Assembly (NCBI GenBank): GCA_020629335.1
Contig: JAHDDN010000136.1
Coordinates: forward strand, 1 to 11,845
Length of the DNA stretch: 11,845 nt
Direction of reading: 5' to 3'
DNA from: Chitinophagales bacterium
GTDB lineage: Bacteria > Bacteroidota > Bacteroidia > Chitinophagales > UBA2359
A program made the position numbers and the translations under genes. The notes below the pieces were generated by a model. The model was not told where the DNA came from. It ran no database searches and worked only from the letters and a program-made list of their open reading frames with translations. Positions 1 to 6,308 of this stretch are shown in pieces. Positions within the stretch are counted from its first letter, which is position 1, and every line of letters begins with the position of its first letter.

Positions 1-5
1 AAAAA

Positions 6-156
6 GCGGCCCCGATAGAAACGGTATGTGGCGTACATGGCAGTGCTTACGGAACTTAGGCAGACGCAGGCTTGCCACGCAGTGGAAGACAAGTATGCCT
101 TAGTGGAGTAGTGCTGACATAGCCACATAAGAGTGGATAGCGGGATATAGCCGCCC
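6..156 (-). repeat. Structured repeat R, copy R3
   Basis: Read on the minus strand, this starts GGGCGGC and ends GGGGCCGC, so its two ends pair (GCGGC at 6-10 with GCCGC at 150-154). Just inside, CCCG (11-14) pairs with CGGG (141-144). A further stem pairs TATGTGGC (25-32) with GCCACATA (122-129). The interior holds CTTAGGC (55-61) against GCCTTAG (97-103), and a small hairpin CTTG-CCAC...GTGG...CAAG (71-93). The same plan occurs at 5327-5528 and 11044-11259 with different bases in the paired positions. The hairpin that follows the 5' end in the other two copies is almost absent here. It is GC-rich against AT-rich surroundings. I see no ORF and no target duplication. I recognise similar repeats as common in Bacteroidota genomes but know no name or function. 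Confidence 0.8.
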
Positions 157-175
157 AAATAATAAATCCATAATC

Positions 176-217
176 AAAAAACGCCATGCTCATTCTTGGC
201 TGAACATGGCGTTTTTT
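176..217 (-). terminator. Bidirectional rho-independent terminator of the nitroreductase gene
   Basis: CGCCATG (182-188) pairs perfectly with CATGGCG (205-211). The stem is flanked by six A on the left and six T on the right, so either strand ends in a U tract. It begins 24 bp past the stop codon of the minus-strand nitroreductase gene and separates it from repeat R3. Confidence 0.85.
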
Positions 218-240
218 AATTCGCTAATACTGGTGTTTTT

Positions 241-882
241 TTAATCTACCACTGTTACCAATTTATCCATTGGTTTTCTGACTTTTGCTAATTTTGCCAG
301 CCAATCAGTTTCGGCATCTTTATAGCCTATTGCGAGCATCACACAACTTCTTAGGCCTTTTTCTCTTAGTCCTAAAATCTCATCTACATCATTTGGTGTG
401 AAACCTTCCATAGGCGTGCTATCCAAGCCCTCTAAATTGGCTTGTGTCATGGCTGACATTAAAGCGATATAGGCTTGTCGGGCGGCGTGTTGAAAATTCT
501 TTTCTGGATCTGCTTTTGGCATCGATCCTAATAGTTGTTGTCTATATGCTTCCCAACCTTCATTTTTGAAGCCACGTACTTCATTGGTTAAATCAAACAT
601 ATAGTTAATTCTATCCTCGGTATAAGTATCCCATGCTGCGAACACGAGTAGATGAGAACAGCCTGTTATTTGAGGTTGATTCCAAGCTACGGGACGAATC
701 TTCTCTTTTATTTCTTTATTAGTGATCGAAATCACTTCAAATGGCTGTAATCCACTTGAAGTTGGACTCAAGCGAATCGCCTCTAAAATTCGATCAATTT
801 TATCTTGAGATGCTACTTCACCAGTCATGGCTTTGCAAGCGTATCTATCTTTTAGTACTTTAATAAAGGTGTCATTAGACAT
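241..882 (-). CDS. Nitroreductase family NAD(P)H-dependent flavin oxidoreductase
   Basis: This 213-aa protein has the length and layout of a single-domain FMN-dependent nitroreductase of the NfsB/DrgA type, which uses NAD(P)H to reduce nitroaromatics, quinones or related substrates in the cytoplasm. The visible landmarks are RYACK (13-17), the N-terminal FMN-phosphate contact; SPTSSGLQPFEV (39-50), the usual S-P-[TS]-x-x-x-x-Q-P flavin signature; PMEGF (157-161), matching the common P-[IM]-E-G-F motif; GLRSCVMLAIGY (176-187); and the C-terminal KVRKPMDKLV (200-209), typical of the family end. The ATG lies 11 residues before the first motif, as expected, and I see no better start. It appears monocistronic: a terminator begins 24 bp downstream, and the upstream neighbour on the same strand ends 176 bp away. 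The physiological substrate cannot be read from the sequence. Confidence 0.93.
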   Translation of the reverse strand: MSNDTFIKVLKDRYACKAMTGEVASQDKIDRILEAIRLSPTSSGLQPFEVISITNKEIKEKIRPVAWNQPQITGCSHLLVFAAWDTYTEDRINYMFDLTNEVRGFKNEGWEAYRQQLLGSMPKADPEKNFQHAARQAYIALMSAMTQANLEGLDSTPMEGFTPNDVDEILGLREKGLRSCVMLAIGYKDAETDWLAKLAKVRKPMDKLVTVVD

Positions 883-914
883 AGTTGAAATTTTAATTTT
901 ATGTTATAGTATGG

Positions 915-942
915 TGGTTCAATAGGATTGTGATTAGAACCA
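915..942. promoter_or_regulatory. Weak inverted repeat upstream of the nitroreductase gene
   Basis: TGGTTC (915-920) and GAACCA (937-942) form 6-bp arms around a 16-bp spacer, 33-60 bp upstream of the nitroreductase start. It could be an operator for a regulator not in this window. The arms equal the terminal six bases of the B hairpin elements, so a chance match or a remnant end is also possible. Confidence 0.25.
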
Positions 943-1058
943 ATAATTGGGCAGTTAAGATATGGACATCTGTTGACGTTTGCAAATCTTTTAAATGAAT
1001 AGCTATAAATTAAGAAATATTAACTTTCGCTTTACATAATTTGGGATCGGTTCACATT

Positions 1059-2537
1059 TTAGTCTTTCATCCACAACCTTAGATCCAGATAATTAAAAAC
1101 TCTTCTTTCTTTTGGATCTTTAACTAGCTCTTTTAGTTCTTTTTTGAAATTGCTAATTAATGCTTGCTTTTCTGATTTATTGTAGATATTGATCAGCTTT
1201 TTCAGAAAGCGGAATAATGCTTTCTCTGTCTTATAAATTGCTCTTCTTGCCTTCAAATATTTGGGAGTGGATAATAAAAGGGAATCTAATAAAGCGTGGT
1301 TTTTGAGTTCGTAATGAATCAATAGGTTTAAAATTCTGGAGAAGTAAAATATTTCTTTTACTACATCTTCTTTGGTTTCATTAAGGATAGAATTATTCCA
1401 TTGAAGGGCTTGCTCATATTGCGCATTTTGAAATAGCAGATAGGCGGCTAAATAGTAAAAGGTGATGCGATGATGTTTCTCTATTTTTTTGCCATACTTA
1501 TCTAAGCCTTCTTCAATTTCTGGAATCCACTCCATGGTTTTTTCAAAATCTTGTTGGCTGATACTCCAATTGATCAGCAATAAGTATCGTTGCCTAAAAA
1601 CCCTGACTTCGATATTTTTGATAGATTTGAACTCAGGGCGTTTTACAGTATTACTTAAGCGATTGATTCCTTCTTCTAATACATCATATTTGCCTATCAC
1701 GAGGCTATCAATTAGCATATTATTCAGGGTCGCTAAATAGTGTTCGGCATATATCTTTAAAAATCGAGGGTGAGCTTCTAATAAACTCAAAAACTCCTTA
1801 TTGATTTCATATGCTTTTTCGACATTACCCAACATGAATTGGTAGCTGGCATTGGCCTGATAAAAATAAAGCTGACTTCTGAAGTTGGTGGCTAAAGAAA
1901 GTGTCTTAAACTGCGGTGATTGAATAATGTTTTCGATATGCTTTTGCTGTTCCTCATTTTGGACTTTTTGGAAGCGCTTCTGAAATTGAACGAGTTGTTG
2001 GACGATATACCAATATTCATTGGTGTTTTTTAATTGCGCTAAACAGTTTTCTTCTAGTTTAAAAATTTGATGTATGACCTCCTCCCCTTGTTTTTTGGGT
2101 CGTTTTTGGGAAAGTAATCTCTTTTCAATACTACAAAGCATAATTTGCATATCGAATAATTCGTATTCTTCGGCTATCTTCTGTCCTTTTCTCAACTCAC
2201 TTAAGGCGGCCCGCAGCAGCCCTTTTTCAATCAATACATTTGCAGCAATGATCTTCTCATATACTTTATCCTCTAATTTCTTCTGACCAAAACGATTTAG
2301 GGATTGAAGTAGCAATTCATATAAATAGCGCTTATTAACTGCCAAGTGCTTGACAAAATTAGCTCCTTCATGGTCTTTGATTAGCTTATCTTCATCAAAT
2401 TTCTTCTGAGCAAGTAGGGCATCCATGAGATGGATATAGTCTTTTTCCCCATCTCCTGCTTGTACTTTGATGTATCGCTTCTCTGATTTAGTGAGACTTT
2501 TTACTAAATCGTATAAAAAAGTGGAGGCTGTTTTCAT
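1059..2537 (-). CDS. Uncharacterised helical-repeat protein, 492 aa
   Basis: I do not recognise a named family. The protein is almost entirely charged and alpha-helical in appearance (rich in Lys, Glu, Leu, Gln and Tyr). Its short recurring segments resemble degenerate tetratricopeptide-type helix pairs, for example around residues 100-150 (ALSELRKGQKIAEEYELFD) and in the C-terminal half (AAYLLFQNAQYEQALQW). There is no signal peptide and no membrane segment, so it is probably cytoplasmic. The N-terminus carries LTKSEKRYIKV (15-25), a motif I associate with hypothetical Bacteroidota proteins of about 500 aa that have no assigned function. It is transcribed divergently from the secreted protein at 2905, with element A1 in the gap. 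TACCTTTA (minus strand, 2561-2568) is a near match to a -7 box, 24 bp before the ATG. A protein-interaction scaffold role is only a guess from the repeat-like helices. Confidence 0.85.
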   Translation of the reverse strand: MKTASTFLYDLVKSLTKSEKRYIKVQAGDGEKDYIHLMDALLAQKKFDEDKLIKDHEGANFVKHLAVNKRYLYELLLQSLNRFGQKKLEDKVYEKIIAANVLIEKGLLRAALSELRKGQKIAEEYELFDMQIMLCSIEKRLLSQKRPKKQGEEVIHQIFKLEENCLAQLKNTNEYWYIVQQLVQFQKRFQKVQNEEQQKHIENIIQSPQFKTLSLATNFRSQLYFYQANASYQFMLGNVEKAYEINKEFLSLLEAHPRFLKIYAEHYLATLNNMLIDSLVIGKYDVLEEGINRLSNTVKRPEFKSIKNIEVRVFRQRYLLLINWSISQQDFEKTMEWIPEIEEGLDKYGKKIEKHHRITFYYLAAYLLFQNAQYEQALQWNNSILNETKEDVVKEIFYFSRILNLLIHYELKNHALLDSLLLSTPKYLKARRAIYKTEKALFRFLKKLINIYNKSEKQALISNFKKELKELVKDPKERRVFNYLDLRLWMKD

Positions 2538-2644
2538 GAATCGTATAATTGAATCCTAATTAAAGGTAGCAAAATTGCAATAAAAAACATAAAAACCATA
2601 AACAAATCGCCTCTTAGAAACCTTATTTATAAGAACATTTGTAC

Positions 2645-2675
2645 TTGTATAACAAGCGATATAGCCCTAAATTTG
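2645..2675 (+). promoter_or_regulatory. Candidate Bacteroidota promoter for the T9SS protein gene
   Basis: TAAATTTG (2668-2675) matches the Bacteroidota -7 consensus TAnnTTTG exactly. TTG at 2645-2647 lies 20 bp upstream, at the place expected for the -33 element. Transcription would begin near 2682 and read through hairpin element A1 before reaching the ATG at 2905. The call rests on consensus alone. Confidence 0.45.
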
Positions 2676-2708
2676 AGCATAATTAAGAACGAAATCTTAA
2701 AAAACAAC

Positions 2709-2868
2709 GAACTCATTTAAAGTTTTATATTGAAGCTGAAAATTAGCTATTTTTTCGTAGTTCAAGGCATTTTTGAGGTTCATAGCAGCGCTACGGGCCG
2801 AAAAAATAACGCAGAAATACGGAAAAATAGCCATTTTCTAAGCCAGTAGAAAAACTTTAAATGAGTTC
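2709..2868 (+). mobile_element. 160-bp palindromic MITE-like element, family A, copy A1
   Basis: The element begins GAACTCATTTAAAGTTTT and ends AAAACTTTAAATGAGTTC, giving 18-bp perfect terminal inverted repeats. The rest of the left half pairs imperfectly with the right half down to a small loop near 2788, so the whole element is one hairpin. It is flanked by AAC at 2706-2708 and 2869-2871. A second copy at 7791-7950 is also exactly 160 bp and differs at about six positions, with different flanks (TTT), which supports true transposition. There is no ORF, so a transposase would have to act in trans. It lies between a candidate promoter and the secreted-protein gene. The central 50 bp is shared with family B elements. 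Confidence 0.85.
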
Positions 2869-2904
2869 AACTAATAAATTCTATCAAATCAAAATATTCT
2901 CACT

Positions 2905-5034
2905 ATGAATTTTATCAAAATCGCACTTATTATTGCGCTAATTGTTTTAGCTCAAGCGCCTACCAATGCACAAGAATGGGTTTCTTTTCAAAGTCAGGCA
3001 CAGATTAATGACTTAGTAGATACTGGAGACGAGTTGATCATGGCGACTGATGCTGGCTTGGTGGTTATGAATAAAACCACTTTTGAAAAAAGCTACTTCA
3101 ATATAAATAATTCGAATCTTAGTAATAATCACATTCAAACCATCGATCAAGGGACAAATGGTGAAATATGGATTGGTACTTATGATGCTATTACTGCCCG
3201 ATTTGATGGTTCTGATTTTGTAGATGCTGGTTTACCTGAAGGTGATTTTAATCCATTAGTAATTAAAGCTTATGATGTCAAAGTAGCACCTAATGGCGAT
3301 TTGTGGTTTGGGACCTCTGCTGGTGTTTTTCATAAAGAGGGAACAGATTGGAATCAATATGCTGAAGAAGAATTAGGCGATGACTTCTTTGAGGTATGGG
3401 ATATTGAGTTTGGAGATAATGATGAAGTTTTTGTTGGAGCATTCAATGTACATAAATTCTCAGATGGTGTTTGGTCCAATATTTCTGAAGACACTCCTTT
3501 TATCAGCTACCTAAGCGCTGAACTCTTTTTAAGTAGTACTGGAGAGCTTTATTATGCAGGTGATTTGGATGCAATTGGTCGATATAATGGTTTTACTTGG
3601 GAATTAATCAACCTACCAGAAATTGGCGGTCTTTTTAATGGGTCTCAGGTCGTCAAATTCTCAGAAGATACAGATGGATCAATCTATTTCAACACACAGT
3701 ATAATGGCGTTTTTAAATTGATCGATAATGAGTGGATACAGGAAGAAAACGCTCAAACAACAGCTTATGAAGATCAAACTTCTTACCTATATATAGATGA
3801 AGAGAATAATCATTGGCTAAATAAGAACATCCACCTTTCAGTTAACAATAATGGCAATATTCAATCTACTTTAATTTCATCCACCACACTAGAATCAAAC
3901 AGCCTCATCAATATCCATAAAGGAGAAAATGGCGCTATGTACTTCATGAATTATTCTAATGATAATGTGGCTGTTCTAGATACAGAAGGAATTTGGTCAT
4001 TTCTTCCATTACCAAATACTTTTTCAGAATTCGAAGGGGCAGAGGATATGCTGGTAATCTCCGAAAATGATATATGGATAGGAACTAATCTTGGCTTACA
4101 TCATTATGATGGCAACGAATGGAGCTTTAATGACTTTGGACCTTGTAGAAGTTTTGCGCTTGATTCACAAGGAATCATTTATGTCAGAACTAATAGCCTA
4201 ATTTACATAATAGACAATGGTGCTGTAAGTGCTTATGATACCAGCAATTCTCCATTAAGTGGCACTTATGTTTCTGGTCATGGAATTGATGCTAATGACA
4301 ACTTATGGATCGCTGAAGGCGATATTAATACCATCCATAAAGTATCTCCAGATGCTAATTGGACAACTTATACCGCCGATGATCATCCTGCGATTAATGT
4401 ACCTGCTGGTGATTTCCATTTTGATATTAATGGCAATGTTTGGATTCCTGCTGACATAGTAGGTGCCATTAAATTTGATGGTACTAACTTTTCTAATCTG
4501 ATTGCAGAAAACATAAGTGAAGTAGAAAATTACGATGTTCATTCTATCCAAAGTGATGCGGAAGGAAAGGTCTATTGCGCTCACCAATATGGAATAACTA
4601 TAATACTCGATGATGAATTAGGAGAAAGCCTCATTGAATATGTACCTAATAGTTTTTCTTCTCATGAATCAACTATCGAGATGGATAACAATGGTAATTT
4701 ATGGTGGGCCAGTAGCCGTTATGGGGTATTCCTTTATACATTGGGAATAATGACTTCTACTGAATCAGCAACTGAGACAGCTAATGACTTCACTATTTAC
4801 CCTAATCCTGCGGTGGGTCATACTGTGATTGATTTTGCAATCGAAGAAGAAGCGAATGCTAATGTATTTGTTTACAATAATTTGGGACAATTAATCACTA
4901 ATACTGAGATAGGACAATTGATGTCAGGGACTCATCAACACAGACTCGACTTGACTAATTTGCCAAAAGGCATCTATACGGTACAACTACAAATCAATGA
5001 TATTACTTCCGTAAAAAGAATCATTATACAATAA
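2905..5034 (+). CDS. Secreted beta-propeller protein with type IX secretion sorting domain
   Basis: This 709-aa protein starts with a Sec signal peptide (hydrophobic residues 3-18, probable cleavage after TNA at 20-22). Most of the rest consists of recurring blades of the form [N/D]-G-x-[I/L/V]-W-[I/F]-G/A-T, seen near residues 87 (GEIWIGTYDAI), 131 (GDLWFGTSAGVF), 388 (NDIWIGTNLGLHHYDG), 466, 510 (GNVWIPADIVG) and 597 (GNLWWASSRYGVF). These resemble the two-component-regulator propeller repeats common in Bacteroidota. The C-terminus (about 628-709) is a type A T9SS sorting domain: FTIYPNP, then a beta sandwich with NLGQ, LPKGIYTVQL and a basic final strand (VKRIIIQ). It should therefore cross the outer membrane by the Por system and be released or anchored at the surface. 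No catalytic domain is visible, so the ligand is unknown. A signal-transduction role is not implied, since there is no kinase or membrane segment. Confidence 0.9.
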   Translation: MNFIKIALIIALIVLAQAPTNAQEWVSFQSQAQINDLVDTGDELIMATDAGLVVMNKTTFEKSYFNINNSNLSNNHIQTIDQGTNGEIWIGTYDAITARFDGSDFVDAGLPEGDFNPLVIKAYDVKVAPNGDLWFGTSAGVFHKEGTDWNQYAEEELGDDFFEVWDIEFGDNDEVFVGAFNVHKFSDGVWSNISEDTPFISYLSAELFLSSTGELYYAGDLDAIGRYNGFTWELINLPEIGGLFNGSQVVKFSEDTDGSIYFNTQYNGVFKLIDNEWIQEENAQTTAYEDQTSYLYIDEENNHWLNKNIHLSVNNNGNIQSTLISSTTLESNSLINIHKGENGAMYFMNYSNDNVAVLDTEGIWSFLPLPNTFSEFEGAEDMLVISENDIWIGTNLGLHHYDGNEWSFNDFGPCRSFALDSQGIIYVRTNSLIYIIDNGAVSAYDTSNSPLSGTYVSGHGIDANDNLWIAEGDINTIHKVSPDANWTTYTADDHPAINVPAGDFHFDINGNVWIPADIVGAIKFDGTNFSNLIAENISEVENYDVHSIQSDAEGKVYCAHQYGITIILDDELGESLIEYVPNSFSSHESTIEMDNNGNLWWASSRYGVFLYTLGIMTSTESATETANDFTIYPNPAVGHTVIDFAIEEEANANVFVYNNLGQLITNTEIGQLMSGTHQHRLDLTNLPKGIYTVQLQINDITSVKRIIIQ

Positions 5035-5084
5035 AAGTTTTTTCATTTTCAACATTAGACTAAGATCCATAAACAAGTTATTAA

Positions 5085-5242
5085 TGGTTCAGTTTATAAG
5101 TTTCTGACAGTTAAGTTGTAGGATTTTTGCGATTATACAAGGCATTTTTGAGGCCCATAGCAGGGCTACGAAACGAAAAAATAACGAAGTAGAATCGTAA
5201 AAAGACAAAACTTGGGCTGTCAAGGACTAATAAATTGAACCA
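5085..5242 (+). mobile_element. 158-bp palindromic MITE-like element, family B, copy B1
   Basis: The ends TGGTTCA and TGAACCA are inverted, and the approximately 49-bp arms pair imperfectly (compare GTTTATAAGTTTCTGACAG on the left with ATTTATTAGTCCTTGACAG read back from the right). The flanking bases are TTAA on both sides (5081-5084 and 5243-5246). The other copy, inverted at 11545-11701, differs by about five changes and is flanked by TTAG on both sides. The core CAAGGCATTTTTGAGG..CATAGCAGGGCTACG is nearly identical to the core of family A, although the arms are unrelated. The element lies 50 bp after the stop codon of the secreted protein and before its probable terminator. Confidence 0.85.
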
Positions 5243-5285
5243 TTAAGTTTATGATTTTTTACACGTTCTTAACTTTACTACTAAC

Positions 5286-5319
5286 GGCTTCGTTCATTCC
5301 TGAGCGAAGCCATTTTTTT
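5286..5319 (+). terminator. Rho-independent terminator, probably of the T9SS protein gene
   Basis: GGCTTCGTTCA (5286-5296) pairs with TGAGCGAAGCC (5301-5311) through 11 bp with one G-U pair and a TTCC loop, followed by a run of seven T (5313-5319). It has a U tract only for plus-strand transcripts. The nearest plus-strand gene upstream ends at 5034. Without element B1 and its target duplication the gap would be about 90 bp, so B1 appears to have separated the gene from its terminator. Confidence 0.8.
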
Positions 5320-5326
5320 AATTTTT

Positions 5327-5528
5327 GGGCGTGCCCCTTATGAGTAGCTTGTCGCAAGCTGGACGCTTGTGACAAGCTACCCATAAGGGTCGGGCTGTAC
5401 GTTCTTATGCTGCTATGTGTCTGCTACTCCACTAAGCGCTGCTTGTCTTCCCTTCGGGCAAGCCTACGCATCGCTAAGTTCCGTAAGCAGCCCCATTTTA
5501 CGCAGCATACCACTTCCATCCCTCACGC
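5327..5528 (+). repeat. Structured repeat R, copy R1 (complete)
   Basis: This is the best complete copy. The ends pair as GCGTG (5329-5333) with CACGC (5524-5528). GGG (5392-5394) pairs with CCC (5520-5522). A long hairpin follows the 5' end: CCCTTATG (5335-5342) with CATAAGGG (5382-5389), continued inside by GTAGCTTGTC/GACAAGCTAC and GCAAGC/GCTTGT around a TGGAC loop. The inner stem is TATGCTGC (5406-5413) with GCAGCATA (5502-5509). Within it, CTAAGCG (5432-5438) faces CGCTAAG (5472-5478) with one A-A mismatch, closing a small hairpin CTTG...CCC-TTC-GGG-CAAG (5442-5462). Every one of these stems has different but still complementary bases in at least one other copy. The ORF that crosses it has no protein-like features and runs over the stems, so I treat it as non-coding. 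Confidence 0.85.
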
Positions 5529-5602
5529 ACTATCGTAGGTATGTTAGTTGTAAGATTAGTACCTTTTCTGCTTGTTTTAAATCGAAAATTTATTGTAGCA
5601 AC

Positions 5603-5630
5603 ATTACTTATTGACTTTTGTCAATGTAAT
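5603..5630. promoter_or_regulatory. Crp/Fnr-type operator upstream of the barrel protein gene
   Basis: ATTGAC-TTTT-GTCAAT (5610-5625) is a perfect palindrome. It contains TTGAC-N4-GTCAA, the arrangement bound by Crp/Fnr-family regulators. The symmetry extends outward to ATTAC on the left (5603-5607) and GTAAT on the right (5626-5630), with a two-base offset. If TAGAAATTTG (5645-5654) is a relaxed -7 box, the box centre lies about 42 bp before the transcription start, which is the classical position for direct activation. A Crp/Fnr gene lies directly beyond the barrel gene. Confidence 0.65.
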
Positions 5631-5687
5631 AGAGATTTCTTTAGTAGAAATTTGCATTAATTACTTAAAATAATCAAAACTACTAAA

Positions 5688-6308
5688 ATGAAATTAATCA
5701 ATTTAATTATTTGCGGCTTATTTTTATTAGTATCAATACCAGGCCAAGCACAAGAGGAAGAAAATAAATGGGGTTTTGAAAAGAAACACTATTTAGGAAC
5801 CCAAGCTTTTATGGTGATGACAGCGGTTTTAGACCCTTCTCCTGAGTTTTATCAATTGAACTATGGGTACCGATTTAGCTCCAAAGATGAACTATCAATC
5901 GAATTTATCACTTGGAGGTATTCTGGTCCACTTGGAAGACCATTAGGCCCAGATTATGAAAATCACGAGTCAGATTTTCCTGGTGATATTAAATCTAAAG
6001 GAATAGGATTGGCATATAAAAGATTGTTGTGGAAAGGCTTGTACACCCATTTACATTCTACTGCATTTCAACAAACTTATCGCAATACTGAAAATGAAAA
6101 GATTCAAAGAGGTTTCATGCTCTTTAATACACTTAGATTTGGCTACCATTTTAAAGTATGGAAAAATAAGTTTTTCCTCGCTCCTTCTATTGGTGCAACC
6201 TATTGGCCTATTAATACAAATGTACCAGATTCATTTCAATTGGAAGAAGATAAGTGGCCTAAGTACTTTTTGGGAGAATTAGGATTTCATGTTGGCTTTA
6301 ACTTTTAG
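5688..6308 (+). CDS. Small outer-membrane beta-barrel protein (unknown role)
   Basis: This 206-aa protein has a clear Sec signal peptide (hydrophobic residues 3-17, probable cleavage after GQA at 19-21). After it come alternating aromatic/polar strands typical of small barrels, for example YQLNYGYRF, LSIEFITWRYS, KGIGLAYKRLL, MLFNTLRFGYHFKVW and FFLAPSIGATYWP. The chain ends in ELGFHVGFNF, with a C-terminal Phe as expected for BAM-dependent outer-membrane proteins. About eight strands fit the length. I do not recognise a specific family. The start is well defined by the signal peptide. Upstream are a Crp/Fnr-type box and a loose -7 box. Its 3' end overlaps the convergent Crp/Fnr gene by 11 bp, which together with the box suggests a regulator-target pair. 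The substrate or function is unknown. Confidence 0.85.
   Translation: MKLINLIICGLFLLVSIPGQAQEEENKWGFEKKHYLGTQAFMVMTAVLDPSPEFYQLNYGYRFSSKDELSIEFITWRYSGPLGRPLGPDYENHESDFPGDIKSKGIGLAYKRLLWKGLYTHLHSTAFQQTYRNTENEKIQRGFMLFNTLRFGYHFKVWKNKFFLAPSIGATYWPINTNVPDSFQLEEDKWPKYFLGELGFHVGFNF

Noticed and set aside
2709..2868. Hairpin elements A and B as integron attC sites
   Set aside because: They have matched target duplications and near-perfect full-length symmetry, lack attC core triplets and GTTRRRY-type ends, and no integrase or cassette array is present.
4303..4587. A 94-codon minus-strand ORF inside the propeller gene
   Set aside because: It is antisense to the regular propeller blades, whose periodic codons keep the opposite frame open.
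2905..5034. The propeller protein as a hybrid two-component sensor
   Set aside because: The propeller repeats resemble those of hybrid sensors, but the protein ends in a T9SS sorting domain with no membrane segment or kinase.
5327..5528. Repeat R as the non-coding RNA of a retron, group II intron or CRISPR array
   Set aside because: No reverse transcriptase, maturase or cas gene lies nearby, and the copies are dispersed singly in both orientations without regular spacing.
5417..5614. A 65-codon ORF across repeat R1
   Set aside because: It runs through the paired stems of the repeat, has no protein-like motif and is not preserved in R2 or R3, so it is a by-product of the GC-rich repeat.
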